From contig NC_090180.1 in NCBI RefSeq assembly GCF_024679245.1, positions 13,400,007 through 13,464,006 of the forward strand: DNA of 64,000 nt. The letters run 5' to 3'. This DNA is from Pseudorasbora parva (lineage: Eukaryota; Chordata; Actinopteri; Cypriniformes; Gobionidae). A program made the position numbers and the translations under genes. This document shows positions 1 through 12,300 of this stretch, piece after piece (position 1 is the first letter of the stretch; each line of letters opens with the position of its first letter). Under the pieces are notes generated by a model. That model searched no databases and was not told the DNA's origin. It was given only the letters and a program-made list of their open reading frames with translations.

Positions 1-228
1 GCGGCTGTGCTCAGCTCCACGACACTCAGTATTGCTCTGCTTTACACTACAGTAACGTTAATAACCGCATGCATGAACGTGATTTCTGCCCAAGTCAGTA
101 TTTTCCACCGGCTGTGAGGTGAAGACCACGTCCCAATATGCTGCGCTCAAACTTGGCGTCATCAAACTATGCCTTTGTTTTGAATAGGTGCCCTCTAGTG
201 GATGGAAAGTTGCATATTGCACATTTAA
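1..228 (-). repeat. TTAA-flanked MITE family A, cut by the window edge
   Basis: The segment ends in TTAA (225-228) preceded by a degenerate form of the terminus GCATATTGTGCC. Its body (bases 30-220) is the reverse complement of the start of the complete copy at 7078-7980: shared landmarks are the CCGGCTGTGA-like block, the TTTGTTTTGAATAGG block and the CCTCTAGTG block. It lies in the last intron of ppp1r7. TTAA target sites are typical of the piggyBac superfamily; that assignment is inferred, since no transposase is present. Confidence 0.6.
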
Positions 229-460
229 CTAACTATTAACTACAACTTTTGCTGCAATAAACTCTCAAATACTGCTTATTAATAGTTAGTAAGGTAGTTG
301 TTAAGTTTAGGTATGGGGTAGGATTAAGGGATGTAGAATATGGTCATGCAGAATAAGGCATTGATATGTGCTTTATAAGTAATAAGCAGCCAATATCCTA
401 GTATGGTAATAAGTAAGTAGTTAATAGTGAAAATGGGACCCTAAACTGAAGTAATACTGA
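229..460. repeat. Short interspersed repeat, likely MITE
   Basis: AT-rich block with several TTAACTA / TTAATAGT motifs in both orientations, ending near a GGGACCCTAAAC motif. The motif set resembles a very common fish MITE known to me from memory. It sits in the last intron of ppp1r7. Boundaries are approximate and no target duplication was resolved. Confidence 0.35.
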
Positions 461-473
461 AAGTCAAAAAAAG

Positions 474-830
474 GGATAGTTCACCCTCAAGCAATCCTAG
501 GTGTAGATGACATTCTTCTTATAGACAAATAACATCGGAGTTTATGAAAAAAATGTTCTGGATAATCCAAATTTTATATTGGCAGTGAATGGTGGCAGCC
601 CAAAATTTGAAGCTCCAAAAGGTGCATCCATCCATTAGTCATGCTTACAGCGGGTTAATAAAGGCCTTCTGATGTGAATTGATGGGCATGTGTAAGAAAA
701 ATATCTATATTCAAAACTTTATAAAGTAAAATATCTAGTATTCCCTGCCATTAAAATGCTTGAAGAGCCAGGACATTTTTTTTTATATATAAGGATTGTA
801 TTTGTCTGAAAGAAGAATGTCATTGCCAGT
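474..830. repeat. Foldback MITE fragment of the GGGATAGTTCACCC type
   Basis: The left end has the motif GGGATAGTTCACCC. About 25 bases further in lies ATGACATTCTTCTT, whose reverse complement recurs at 810-825 as AAGAAGAATGTCAT, so the block is an imperfect inverted repeat. It sits in the last intron of ppp1r7. The family is abundant in fish and other members occur near 26077, 40986, 57074 and 63020 in this window. Confidence 0.45.
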
Positions 831-923
831 ATGCTAATATAATTTTTTTTCTCCATCTAAAAGTTGGAAATCCTCAACACCCTTGAAGCTTTCATATTTG
901 TTTTCTTATTCTCCCTTATATAG

Positions 924-1100
924 ATGAATGACAACCAGATAGATAACTGGGCAGATTTGGACGAACTCAAGAACGCCAAAGGTCTAGAGACTGTCTATCT
1001 GGAGAGAAACCCCCTGCAGAAGGACCCTCAGTACAGACGCAAGATCATGTTGGCACTTCCCAGTGTCAGGCAGATCGATGCCACCTTCATCCGTTTCTGA
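924..1100 (+). CDS. ppp1r7: Protein phosphatase 1 regulatory subunit 7 (Sds22), last coding exon
   Basis: The exon follows a TATAG acceptor and reads 58 codons to TGA at 1098-1100. The peptide contains LETVYLERNPLQKDP and LALPSVRQIDATF, which match the C-terminus of vertebrate Sds22 as I know it, where the last leucine-rich repeat is followed by an LRR-cap. Sds22 is a leucine-rich-repeat protein that binds the PP1 catalytic subunit and acts in PP1 biogenesis, mitotic phosphatase control and nuclear/cytoplasmic targeting. The leading ATG codon is internal (the human protein has the same Met inside the chain), not a start. All upstream exons lie outside the window. The gene is on the same strand as ubxn7, whose start codon lies about 2.2 kb downstream. 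Confidence 0.95.
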   Translation: MNDNQIDNWADLDELKNAKGLETVYLERNPLQKDPQYRRKIMLALPSVRQIDATFIRF

Positions 1101-2220
1101 TCATCCACTTCACCTGCCCAGCCACATTTTGCCCTCCCTCCCTCCCTCACCCAACCATCCACTGCACATTACAAACACAATGCCACCATATTTCCTTCAT
1201 GCACCTCATGGACACCCTATTTACCTCTTTTATTTAACAACAACGAAAAAGAATCTCACACTCCAAGTGTTGCCATTCCATGTGCCAGCACCTTTTACTC
1301 ACACTGAGACTATATACCTATGCTCTGACTTATACTATAGTGTGAATGCTTGTTAATTTATTTTCAATTTAAGACCTGATCAGTGTGAGCTGAGAAGAGC
1401 TGATGCCTGTTGCTCGGAAAATATATCAATGCTGACCCTTATTGCCCTTAGCATTTTGGTTTTGCACTTTGCATTCTAGTCCCTTCACGCATCCTTCATC
1501 CGTTTAGGTTATAGTCTAATATCTATGAGGTGGTAAAATCGTCACATTGCATTCAGGTATTGAAGACGGCTATGAGGAAATTCTTATTCTTTGATGTGAT
1601 CAGGGACTTTCCTTGAGTGAAATGTAAGGCTACACTCACGGATTTGATTTGCATATCAGTTCTGTTTTTTGGTTGTAGCAGTATGTTAAAATATTAGCTG
1701 GTTGAAATGTGACAACGCATATTGTTCACTCTTCTTGAATATATAATAACAGCCTCAATTAGAGATTAGTTCCATTTTAAAACCAAGCTTATGTCACATT
1801 TTTTAAGTCCATGGCATTTTAGATGTTCTAAAGATCAAGGTGATATTAGGTGATTTTTGTTTTTGTTTGAATTAGACCTTTTTTTGAAGAATTAAATATC
1901 ACATGCACTCTGAATATTCACACACTTCATTTTAATGCATGACCTGAGGAATAATTTTCTCCCCCCTAATAGAAGGTAAATGGAAGAGGCCACAGTATGG
2001 TGACTGTGTTAGGCCACTCCCATTTGACCAGTGAGTGGGGGAGTCTAGGAGAGCTCAGCTGATGCTGTATAAAATTAACCCAACCCATTTAAAAGGGTCA
2101 AAGAACAACTGCATAGAATTGCTTTTAATTTGCTCAAATTTTCACTTTGTTTTACAAGCTTGGTTGACTGTTTCAGAATTGAATGTACTATAAATAATAA
2201 ACTGAATTTGAACAGTGCTC
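1101..2220 (+). other. ppp1r7: Probable ppp1r7 3'UTR with polyadenylation signal
   Basis: No other gene signal occurs between the stop codon and a canonical AATAAA at 2196-2201, which is the best candidate end of the transcript. The ORF of 97 codons here (from 1063) lies out of frame over the stop codon and is low-complexity, so it is not a gene. Confidence 0.55.
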
Positions 2221-2544
2221 ATCCTTCAGACACTTGTTTTGCATTCAAGACACAGGTTACCTCTCATTTCACAACTCAACTCACAATATGTTGTGAATTA
2301 CAGTGATATTGGATTAATTTGATTATTTAAATCATATACAACATATCCCCATAAACACATACAACTGAATTGAAAGATCGGACATTTTCTAATCCTTGTC
2401 TGTGAACAGGCCATATTCATATTAATATTCCCAAAATGTCCCTGTGGTTTTCAAACTATCAAGATGGCAGTGCTAATTTATCTGTGTTTATTCTCTATTT
2501 TGACAGAAATAATGGGAACACCACAGGCATAACAGTTAGCACCA

Positions 2545-2810
2545 ATTGATTAATTGATTGATTTTTATTTATTTTGGGCAAGTGAACATTTGTATACAAT
2601 GAAACCTTAATAGCATCTTTTTTAACAGTTTGTGCGGGTATCCACACATGCAATAACAAACTGTTTTGTTACATGCATAGCTTGCATGTAATCTGCAAGG
2701 TTATTTTCCCATTTTCTTCCAAAAAGGAGTGGGCAGATGAAAACGTTTTTAATCCCACCCCCATTTCACACAAATCATATAACAACATAATGAGCTTCCA
2801 TATCTTTGGT
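2545..2810. repeat. Interspersed repeat, possible LINE tail
   Basis: Contains AAAAAGGAGTGGGCAGATGA followed by TTTTTAATCCCACCCCC. This combination is reminiscent of the 3' tails of fish LINE copies. No coding sequence or target duplication was identified. The remaining bases between 2221 and 3269 are AT-rich with nothing else recognisable. Confidence 0.35.
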
Positions 2811-3261
2811 AACTTAATCATTACATTGCAATAATAAAGTTAAGATACCAACAATGGTAAGTTTTTTTTTTCTTTAGCAGATCTCCAGTAGCCTATTTGA
2901 CTAAAATGTATTAAATATTCTTATTAGGCTAAATATAGCATATTAACAAAACGTTAAATAGATAGGCAGCAATATAATTTATTTTAAAAATAATTACCAG
3001 TTCTTGTTCTTCCTATCATTTTTTTATTTTCATTTTGTTTTCCACTAAAATTAAGAAAAATACATTTAGAAAAAGAGTTAACTCGTAGCAAAAATAAGGT
3101 TCTTTACATGAATGTGTAATGAGAAACCTGCTGTATTTTTGCACTCGTGCAGTCGGTTTATTATATAATTAACACAAAAATATGTTTATTATTTATTTGT
3201 GCGCACAGTGGCACCTTATTAATGAAACAACGAATTAACTACATTACCCAGAGAGCCAGTG

Positions 3262-3348
3262 AGGTGACGCACAGAGTCAGACGTAGAAGATATCCTATTG
3301 GTCGATGCTGTGCATGCGTTCAGTCGTGTTGTTGTCAGTGGCGGCAAG
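3262..3348 (+). promoter_or_regulatory. ubxn7: ubxn7 proximal promoter and 5'UTR
   Basis: Directly before the ATG are a GTGACGCA element (CRE/ATF-like), an inverted CCAAT box (CTATTGG, near 3294) and a GCGGCAAGATGGCGAC block at the start codon. The last matches the YY1-type motif AAGATGGCG that often overlaps the starts of TATA-less housekeeping genes. No TATA box is seen. The Kozak context of the start (AAG before ATG, G after) is strong. Confidence 0.5.
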
Positions 3349-6300
3349 ATGGCGACTCTCGGAGACGCATCAGCCCCGGGGGTTAATGGGTTAATACAAC
3401 AGTTTACAGCCATAACTGGTAAATATTGACATTTCGCATTTGCGGGAATTTTTGCACTGGCCATTTCGCTTGAGTAAAACATGGGGTCTTTAGAAATGCT
3501 GTATGTAGGGAAGAATAATCGAGAGGCATCATCATTACTGCCCCCTCTGTCATGCAAAGGAAAGGGACTAACGAAAGAGCTAGCTGCTACCTCCACTTGC
3601 TTTAATATGTCTCTACATGCAAAAGAAAAGAAATCAGAATAGAAAAGTGTCGATCAGATGTAGACCAATGACTTAAGTATGCCGATGGTAATGTAAAACT
3701 CCCTCGGACTGAACTTTGAGCATGTGATTGTAACGTTACTTGTGTAATTTCACCATCGCTACATGTAACACCTCTAATTTCAAACCAGATCAGTACAGCA
3801 GTAGGATTTTCATACTCCCCGTTGCCAAATTGAAATGCTACAGGTTGATTATGTGTGTTTGGATTTTCCAGCCACCGCGAATGTTTAACAACTTCAGCAA
3901 GTGTGTCTGTGAATATGAGCCACAGTCCACAATATGGCGGTTTGTGTAGGCTGATTCTCAATCATTTATCCGTTTGTACTGTATGCTTCTCACAAGTCAC
4001 ATCTAAGTGAAAGGTACATGCGAAACTGTGATGTCCTAAACGCACTGGGAATGATTGGTTTAACTGTTGTTAGAAGTGTACACACGGGCTGCTCTAGAGC
4101 CTCGCATGATGATGTGTATTAATTGATAGTTTCGGTTCTGTTGGTCATAAATACAAGCCATGTTGAGCAGCCAGCTCGCTACTTTTTTTGTAAAAGGTGA
4201 AAGATGCGCGGGTTGTGCGCATGCTCCCTCTGAAAAGGCGGGGTTTAAAACTGAAACGGAGCGAGAGAGCCCAGCAGCTCGCGCTTCTTATATGCGTTTG
4301 CAACGTCATATTTCAGATTTTATCGAAGCATTTTGTTTAAATCCTTTTTCGTGTATTGTTGCCAATAAGCATATAATGTGATCTGCATCTGTATGGGACT
4401 GAACAAACGAGATGTTTTTATAAGTGTTGAATAGTGTCGGCTTCCTTTGACATGTTTTACATACCATACATATACATAGTTTTTACGCACAGTTTAGCTT
4501 ATTTAATTGTTTTATTTTCCACCAGAATTCTTAAACCCTTTTAGGCCAGGAACAGCAAGCCTTCTATCAACATATAATTCAAATAAAATTGCATTTTAAG
4601 TCTGTTCTAAGCATAGCATCAAGTAATTAAAAGTGGATTTCATTTTTTTCACTAGCAAACTTGATGGAGCACAATTATATATTTAAATTGAAAACAGTTA
4701 AAATATGCCACAATGCAGTGCCATGTCACTTCTTGGTGAGACGTATGGTTTCAACACGAATACAATGCTGTCATCATATAATCCTTGTTGTTTGAAAGTG
4801 TTTGAAGATATTTGTAACTGCAGTGAGAAAAAAGGTGTCAAAGTTGTACCTTTACGAGTATAACAGTGTGTCACTGGTGCAGTACCCTTGAAAGGACATA
4901 TTTGTACCTCTTTTTTTACCACAAAAAGGTTATGTATTTCCAGTTAGAAATACACCTCTTGAAGAACATCTGCTCTTTTTTTCCCCCCAGTGTGTTTGGG
5001 GGGATAATAAATCTTTCCATGTGTGTGTGTGTGTGTATGTTTGTTTGCAGGAGCCACAGAGAGTGTAGGGAAGCATATGTTGGAAGCATGTAACAATAAC
5101 CTAGAGATGGCCGTCACCATGTTCCTAGATGGAGGGGGCATCGCGGAGGAACCCAGCACAAGCTCCAGTTCAGCCGGAGCCTCCAGCAGCAGGCACCCCC
5201 CTGCAGAGTGAGTGGCAGTCTTTCCCAAGCAGCATTATGGTGTTTGTAAGTCCCTGCATGCTCTGTGCTTTGAGTTTGATTGTTGTGTCCTCGTCTCTGG
5301 CAGAGATGATGTGCGAGCACCCATTCCTCAGAAGCAAGACATTCTGGTGGAGCCAGAGCCCTTGTTTGGAGGTATGGAGCCCTTGTAATGGTCACATGAC
5401 GTACAAGTAAATGAATAAAATAGTGTTTTATTTTGACTTTGTTGCTAAGCTGTAAAGTAGATTCACTCAGTCTGCATTACATTCACACTGGTGTTTTAGG
5501 AACCCAATTTAATAATAATCATTGCCATCAAAATAATAATCATAATAGTTATGATTATGTTTTTATTATTATGTAAAAACAAAGTAAGAACTATGTAACT
5601 GTTGTAAATTACAATTGTGCTGTAAAATAAAATACATGAATACTTCATAACTATATTATTGCTTTCAAACCTTTAGTGTTTGAACTGCCAACTAGTGATG
5701 CACCAAAACAAAGAAACCAAAATTAAAGTTTTAATTTAGCTAGAAACTGTAACCGAATATGTTTATTTAATGACCAATTCATCAAGTTTATTTAATGACC
5801 AACACTCAAATAAAAACTTTTTGTATCAGTGTTTTAAATATGTAATTGTTTCTACTCCAATTCATTGTTGAAATATAAACATTTAAACAGTGTCATACAT
5901 TAAATAAGGAAGACAGGAGGTTAATTAAAAATATAATGAAAATGTAATATTGCATATAGATGTATTTATCAAAATACTCCTCTCAGGAGTTATTTTTATA
6001 TATATAACTATGGCGATCTATGGTCATTGAATGGCTTTCTTGAGGTAAATGTAATAGTACGTGACATATTGTTACAAGCTGTTTTATTGACGTCTTTACG
6101 CCGTTGAACACTGATCGAGCAAATACATGAAAAATACATTTTGGAAAGTTGTTTTACATTCATTTATGTTTATTTTCTTCTTTCAATAGTATTAAAACAA
6201 AATAGATGAACCGGTTTTGTGTGCTCCATGTTGCCACTTAAATTGAGGTGGCTGTAGCGATCTTTCATGCCACATTTGAGAGCATCAAATAAAACTATTT

Positions 6301-9300
6301 CTTTTTTGATTTTCATCACAAAATTGACATCATTTAAAAGTTTCATATTAAAGCCCTAAGCTTATTGCAAATATTAGATAAAAGGCATGCTAAAATGTTT
6401 ATTTAGTTAAGTTTTGTTCTCGCATCAACTGCCAACAGCAATAGACACTAATAGTCAAAACATGCCATCAGAGAAGCGCTAATTAACAGAGTTTCAGTTA
6501 AAGGAACATGCTGACTTTTTGGGACTTCACCTTATTCACCGTATCACCCAGAGTTAGATCCATGCATATGCAGCACCTGAAAATAGGCTAACTTCCATCT
6601 ACATAACCAACGAGACAACCTTTTTGAACAGAGAGCATGGACTATTTTCAGGCACTGCGTAATATCATTGCGCCGCTGCAACCATGGTACGGCAGCAAAG
6701 TTCCTGGATTATCACATAGGAATAAGAGTATAGTTCCTAGCCATATCAGTCTAAAAAAAATTAATTTTTAATTTTCATTTGTTGTCTTAGTACACAATGC
6801 AACTATACACATCACAACATGTAAATAGGAAAATGTTGCTGTAATTTTGTCACTTATTGAGCAGTAGGCTAGATGTAGCCATTAGTTATGGTACACACAG
6901 AGATAAAAATGTTTTTTATGGCCTTATTTAACTCGGGTATAATAAGCAAATAGTCTAAAGTCCCAAAAAATCGGTGTGTTCCTTTAATAATTTCCCCCTT
7001 TCGCTGAAACCTAAAATTCTTCAATCTTTGGTTGTCAAAATTTTGGTGCATCTTGTAATATTTCGAATATTCAGGCTTTAAAGGCACAATATGTAGTTTT
7101 TCACCACTAGGGGTCGCCTATTCAAAACAAAGACATAGCTTGATGATGCAGAGATTGAGTGCGTAATCTTGAGAGTTGTCATCTTCAACTCACAGCCGGT
7201 GGAAAAGAATCAGGACAGTATGCAGGCAGAAATTCTGTTAATGAGATTTATTAATGTTACTGTAGTATAAAGCAGAGCAGGGCCGACTGCTGTGGGAGAT
7301 GAACGAGGCCGCTGAAGTGATTGCTAATGAGAGACAAGCGCGACACATGGCGCAACAGCAGCGGAGCTTTAATTATGACACAGTCGCCGCATCTGCTTCT
7401 TCCGATCAAGCGTATGCGGGGTAACATTATTACTATATAACATTTTCATAAATAACATAGCATTTGACATTATAGCTTTATCATATTAAATACATTTGAA
7501 TGTGTTGAAAATTGTTATAACGTTGCTCTGTGTATTCGCTCCGCGTCTGCTATGAGACACTTGTTGCACACTGCAGTAAGCTAGATTGATATTAGAATAT
7601 CATATTAATATGGCTTGTGTTGCTAAATTGCATGCAACTAATTTTAAAACATTGTATGACAGAAAAAATGCTGTATTACTTTACAGTAATTAATTTTCTG
7701 TCTATAAATGTCTCCAAACAGTTTTCCCTTGTCTAATTAAACATAATATATTAAAGCATATTTGTTTCCATGGTTTCTACAAAATAAAACTTGAAATCAA
7801 GGGTAACGTGGGTATGATGTCTTTGATAGGCGATGCATGGACACGGTCTGTGTCCTGGTTAAAATTTAAACATTCTTGGAAAAATTTGGGATAATGTAAG
7901 TACACAATTCAACTAAATGTATAACATTGTTCTAGTGGTTTCTAAATATTTTAATTCAAAAATGCATATTGTGCCTTTAATTTTCTGTCCACAAAAATAG
8001 TGCAAATTGTGCAACTTTAAATTTGTTTCAAAACCTTTTAATAAAACTATCGATATAATCAATTATTAGCTTTTCATCCCTTATGAACTCTCAGGGGGTT
8101 GTGTTAACATAAGCTAATATATATCGTTTTACAGTACCAAAGAGGCGTAGACCAGCACGATCAATCTTTGATGGATTTCGGGATTTTCAGACTGAAACCA
8201 GTAAGTATATGTGATGCATTCTGATGGTTTCATTCAGCACACATGGTCTGGGTCATCCTCTGAAACCCTGCTGTTGTGTTGTGAATCTTTAGTCCGACAG
8301 GAGCAGGAGTTGAGAAACGGAAGTGCAATGGACAAGAAGCTGAGCACTCTAGCCGATCTGTTCCGTCCTCCCATTGAACTCATGCACAAAGGCAGCTTTG
8401 AGACGGTAAGGTCTATGACTGCTTTAGTACACCTATTAGTATTACCAGTAACGCTTCGAGTAAGTAACTAATTCACACGGGTCAGCCCTCTATGTCATTA
8501 AGTTCAAACTTTGTCAGCATAGTAATCTTTTTTGTTCCTGGCAAAGAACAAGTCAAGCCCTGCAAATCAGGGAGTGTCCAAACAGAACTGAAATCAGTCT
8601 GGGTGCAATCAGTAGACAAGTCCTTAAAGGAATGTTCCTGGTTCAATACAAGTTCAGCCTTTTTGACAGCACCTGTGACTGACAGATTTTGCAAGTGAGC
8701 CAAGACTATTAAAATACACATTTTATTTGATTTATTCTTTTGAGTTTTTTAAGAAATAAAGCTTTTTTATAAACTTTTTTTTATATCTGTGAGTTAGATT
8801 TGTCTCAAAGAGAACTGCATTCGGGATTGCGTGGTGTCTGAGAGGCGTCTTTCTGGGTGCGCGCTTCGTGTGTGTGCCATTCAGCTTTTTCGTGGCTTAT
8901 TGCGCTTAACTCTGTTTAACATTAAAGGACAACTCAGGTGAAAAATTTACCTAGGGGTAATTAACACTTGGTTACCGAGTAGATCGTTCTCTGAGATGCG
9001 TTTTCATGAAAATCGAATGTAAAGAGTTTTTTTTATCTTCAAAAAAAGATGATCTTTTAACGCTTGTTTATGGGACACAAAATAAAATCGCTAGTTAATA
9101 CCACTAACAAGGCTCAAAATAGCCTCACACTAACACGGTAGCATAATGAGGGTCCCTACATGCAAACCAAAGCATTGAGAACTTTGTAAGAGTACAAACA
9201 GTTTAATAAGAAGATACTTTATAAACACAGTACATTATGCATATACGGACAGCAACCATCTTGAAAAAAAGTCTCAACGAGTCGAGCCAGGAACGCTGTG

Positions 9301-12300
9301 CTAAGTGAGCTGGTCGATAGGAATTATGTTTGTGAAATCTAATTACATGGATATTTTTATTTTTATTTATTTATTTTATTCGGTTGCGTTCAGTGCTTTC
9401 TTCCGGAAACAATGGACCATATGAGATTCCAAGTCACAGTTCATCACTTAGCACAGCGCTCGTGGAACTGTGACTTGGAATCTCATATGGTCCGTTGTGT
9501 TAGGCTATTTTGAGCCTTGTTAGTGGTATTAACTGGCAATTGAATTTTACTACTCTGTGCCCCATAGACAAGCGTTAAAAGCTCATCTGTTTTTAGAAAT
9601 AAAACTCTTTACATTCGATTTTCATCTACTCTGTAACCATGTGTTAATTACCCGTAGGTTCATTTATCACCGAAGTTGTCCTTTAAGCATGTCCTGCACT
9701 TTTATTTTCTCGTTCAAGCATGTTCTTTCCGAAAAAAGATAAAAAAACATCAGCCACAAGTGCTTTGCTTCCGGAGGGCATACTCAACATTTTTATTAAT
9801 AGCCTATAATAGGAGTACTTTATATTTACAATAAATATTTGTATATACATATAAATACATTAATATGTATGAAAGGCCTAGTTAATCTCATATTTTAAAA
9901 AATCAAGTTCTTTTGTTTTTGTGCATTGATGTAGAATCGTTCACATCAGCATCACAATGCATCATAAAAACAGTTATATTTGACAGCTCTAGAAAAAAAT
10001 AGGCTCTTTGACAAAAGTATAAGCTGCTTATTTCTGCTTTTTAGTTTGTATCGGATCTGGAACATTCCTGTAAGTCAAGTCATTATTTCCCACTATCTGT
10101 ATTAACTCTTTCCCCCAATATATATTTATTTCTCACTTCAGGCAAAAGACTCTGGTCAGCTTGAAAACAAATGGCTGATGATCAACATTCAAAATGTCCA
10201 GGATTTTGCCTGTCAATGTCTAAACCGAGACGTGTGGAGCAATGATGCTGTGAAAACCATCATCAGAGAACACTTCATATTCTGGCAGGTAATCTTACAC
10301 AGACATGAATGTCTTCTGTCTCTGTATCTTCAATAACATGGCTTGTGAATGTGAGCTGTTGAATTGTTTAGGTAAGCTGTGTTTGCTTTTAGGTTTACCA
10401 TGACAGTGAGGAAGGCCAGAGGTACATTCAGTTTTACAAGCTTAACAAATTCCCCTATATTTCTATCTTGGACCCCCGTACAGGTAAGACAAACAAGGCA
10501 TTGCTGAATCACTCCTCCTCAATGTATCTTTTTACTTGATTTATTACTTTTTCTTGCAAAATGTTTGGATCAATGACACGATGCAATTTTTTGCCCAAGT
10601 TTATTCATTTAACAATTAATTTTATAAAGAAAATAACTTGAAAATACATTTTCTATAATGAGCCTGTTTTTATTCCTGAGTTAAAATTAATTTAAGCTGA
10701 CATAAAAATCAAAAACGCATCATTATAAGTTAAATGATCACAAGATATATATTTTATGACAATGCAAGGTTAGGTACAGGTAAGTAAAGGTTGTAAAATG
10801 ATTACCAATAAGATAGTTATTTTTTAATTAACCATGGTAAAATATATTCAAAAACTGAAAATACATATATATTACATTTAAAATACATATATTCAAAAAT
10901 ACTTGATTTTATGATATTTTTAAAGTCATTAAATACTACTTTTTTTTGAAAATGGGAATTAAAAAATGTGGACCCACTTTATATTAGGTGGCCTTAACTA
11001 CTATGTACTAACATTGTAATTAATCATTTGATACACTTCACTTATTGTGTACATACATGTTTTTACATTGTACTTACATTTTTAAAAAATACCTGCATGT
11101 AATTACGTCTGTAATTAATTTCTGTAGTTACATTTGTAATTACACAGTTGGCACATCCCTTACACCTAACTCTACCCTTAAACTAACCCATCCCACCACA
11201 CCTGCCCCTAACTCTATCCGTATCCCACCTCAATATCTGCTAAAGTGCTTTGCAATACAATTTGAACACAGCAAGTACATTGTACTTCTTTTTGATATAA
11301 GTACATAGTACTTAAAGCCACCTAATATAAAGTGGGGCCAAAAATATATTTGAAAACCATACTTGTAATTGTCATGTGACATTTTTAACATGTATAATAT
11401 AACAATAACATTTTCAATCAACATTGATGTGTTTTTCTTGCATCAAGCTGGTTTTGCTGCAGTTCATGTGTAATTTAAACTTTCCAAGAATTTCTCTTTT
11501 AAAAGGGGTAAGCATTGTAATAACGTGGTAACATGCAAACCTTTGAAATGTTTCATTCATTAAGGGGGGTGGAAATACTCAGTTTCAGTCAATCTCATGT
11601 CAATTTTGAGTACCTATAGAGTAGTATTGCATCCTTCATATCTCCGAAAAGTCTTTAGTTTTATTATATTTATAAAAGAAAGATAGGCTGTATCGAGTCT
11701 TTCCGAAAAAAACCAAGCACCTGGAGGCGTATCTTGTGGGTGGAGCTAACGATAACGCTCATCCTTCCGGGAGAAGAGCCCGTACATCCTGTTAGTGTTG
11801 TCACGATACCAAAATTATGACTTCGATACGATACCAGACTAAAATATCGATATATCGATACTAAATCGATACCACAGTAAAAAAAAAAAATAGATAAGAT
11901 AAGATGCTTAATATGACAACATAACTTGTTATTATTCATTGTTATCTTTTACTAAAAATTTGTAAAAGTGGCCAGCATGTTCCTTAGGGTTGGGCATCGT
12001 TTTGATTTGAACAATTATTGATCAATTGATCAATTACTATTAAAATTATCTCAATGTATTTTTTACAATGGGGTAATTGTGTTGCAGTAGCTTACACAGC
12101 ACAAGAAAGCTTGATTTCGAATGGTAAATTGAATTTAAAAAGACGAGTAAACAGTAATAAAATAAGAACAAAAAAACAGGTTACAAACAATAGCACAAAT
12201 AAATGCAATAGAATAGAAGATACAAATTAAATAGACTGCTTTATTTTTTCAGGTAGGTCTAACATTCAGATAAGAAACTGAATAAAAAAAAGCATAGTAA

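Noticed and set aside
1063..1356. 97-codon ORF overlapping the ppp1r7 stop
   Set aside because: Out of frame with the exon and made of low-complexity Pro/Ser/His sequence in the 3'UTR.
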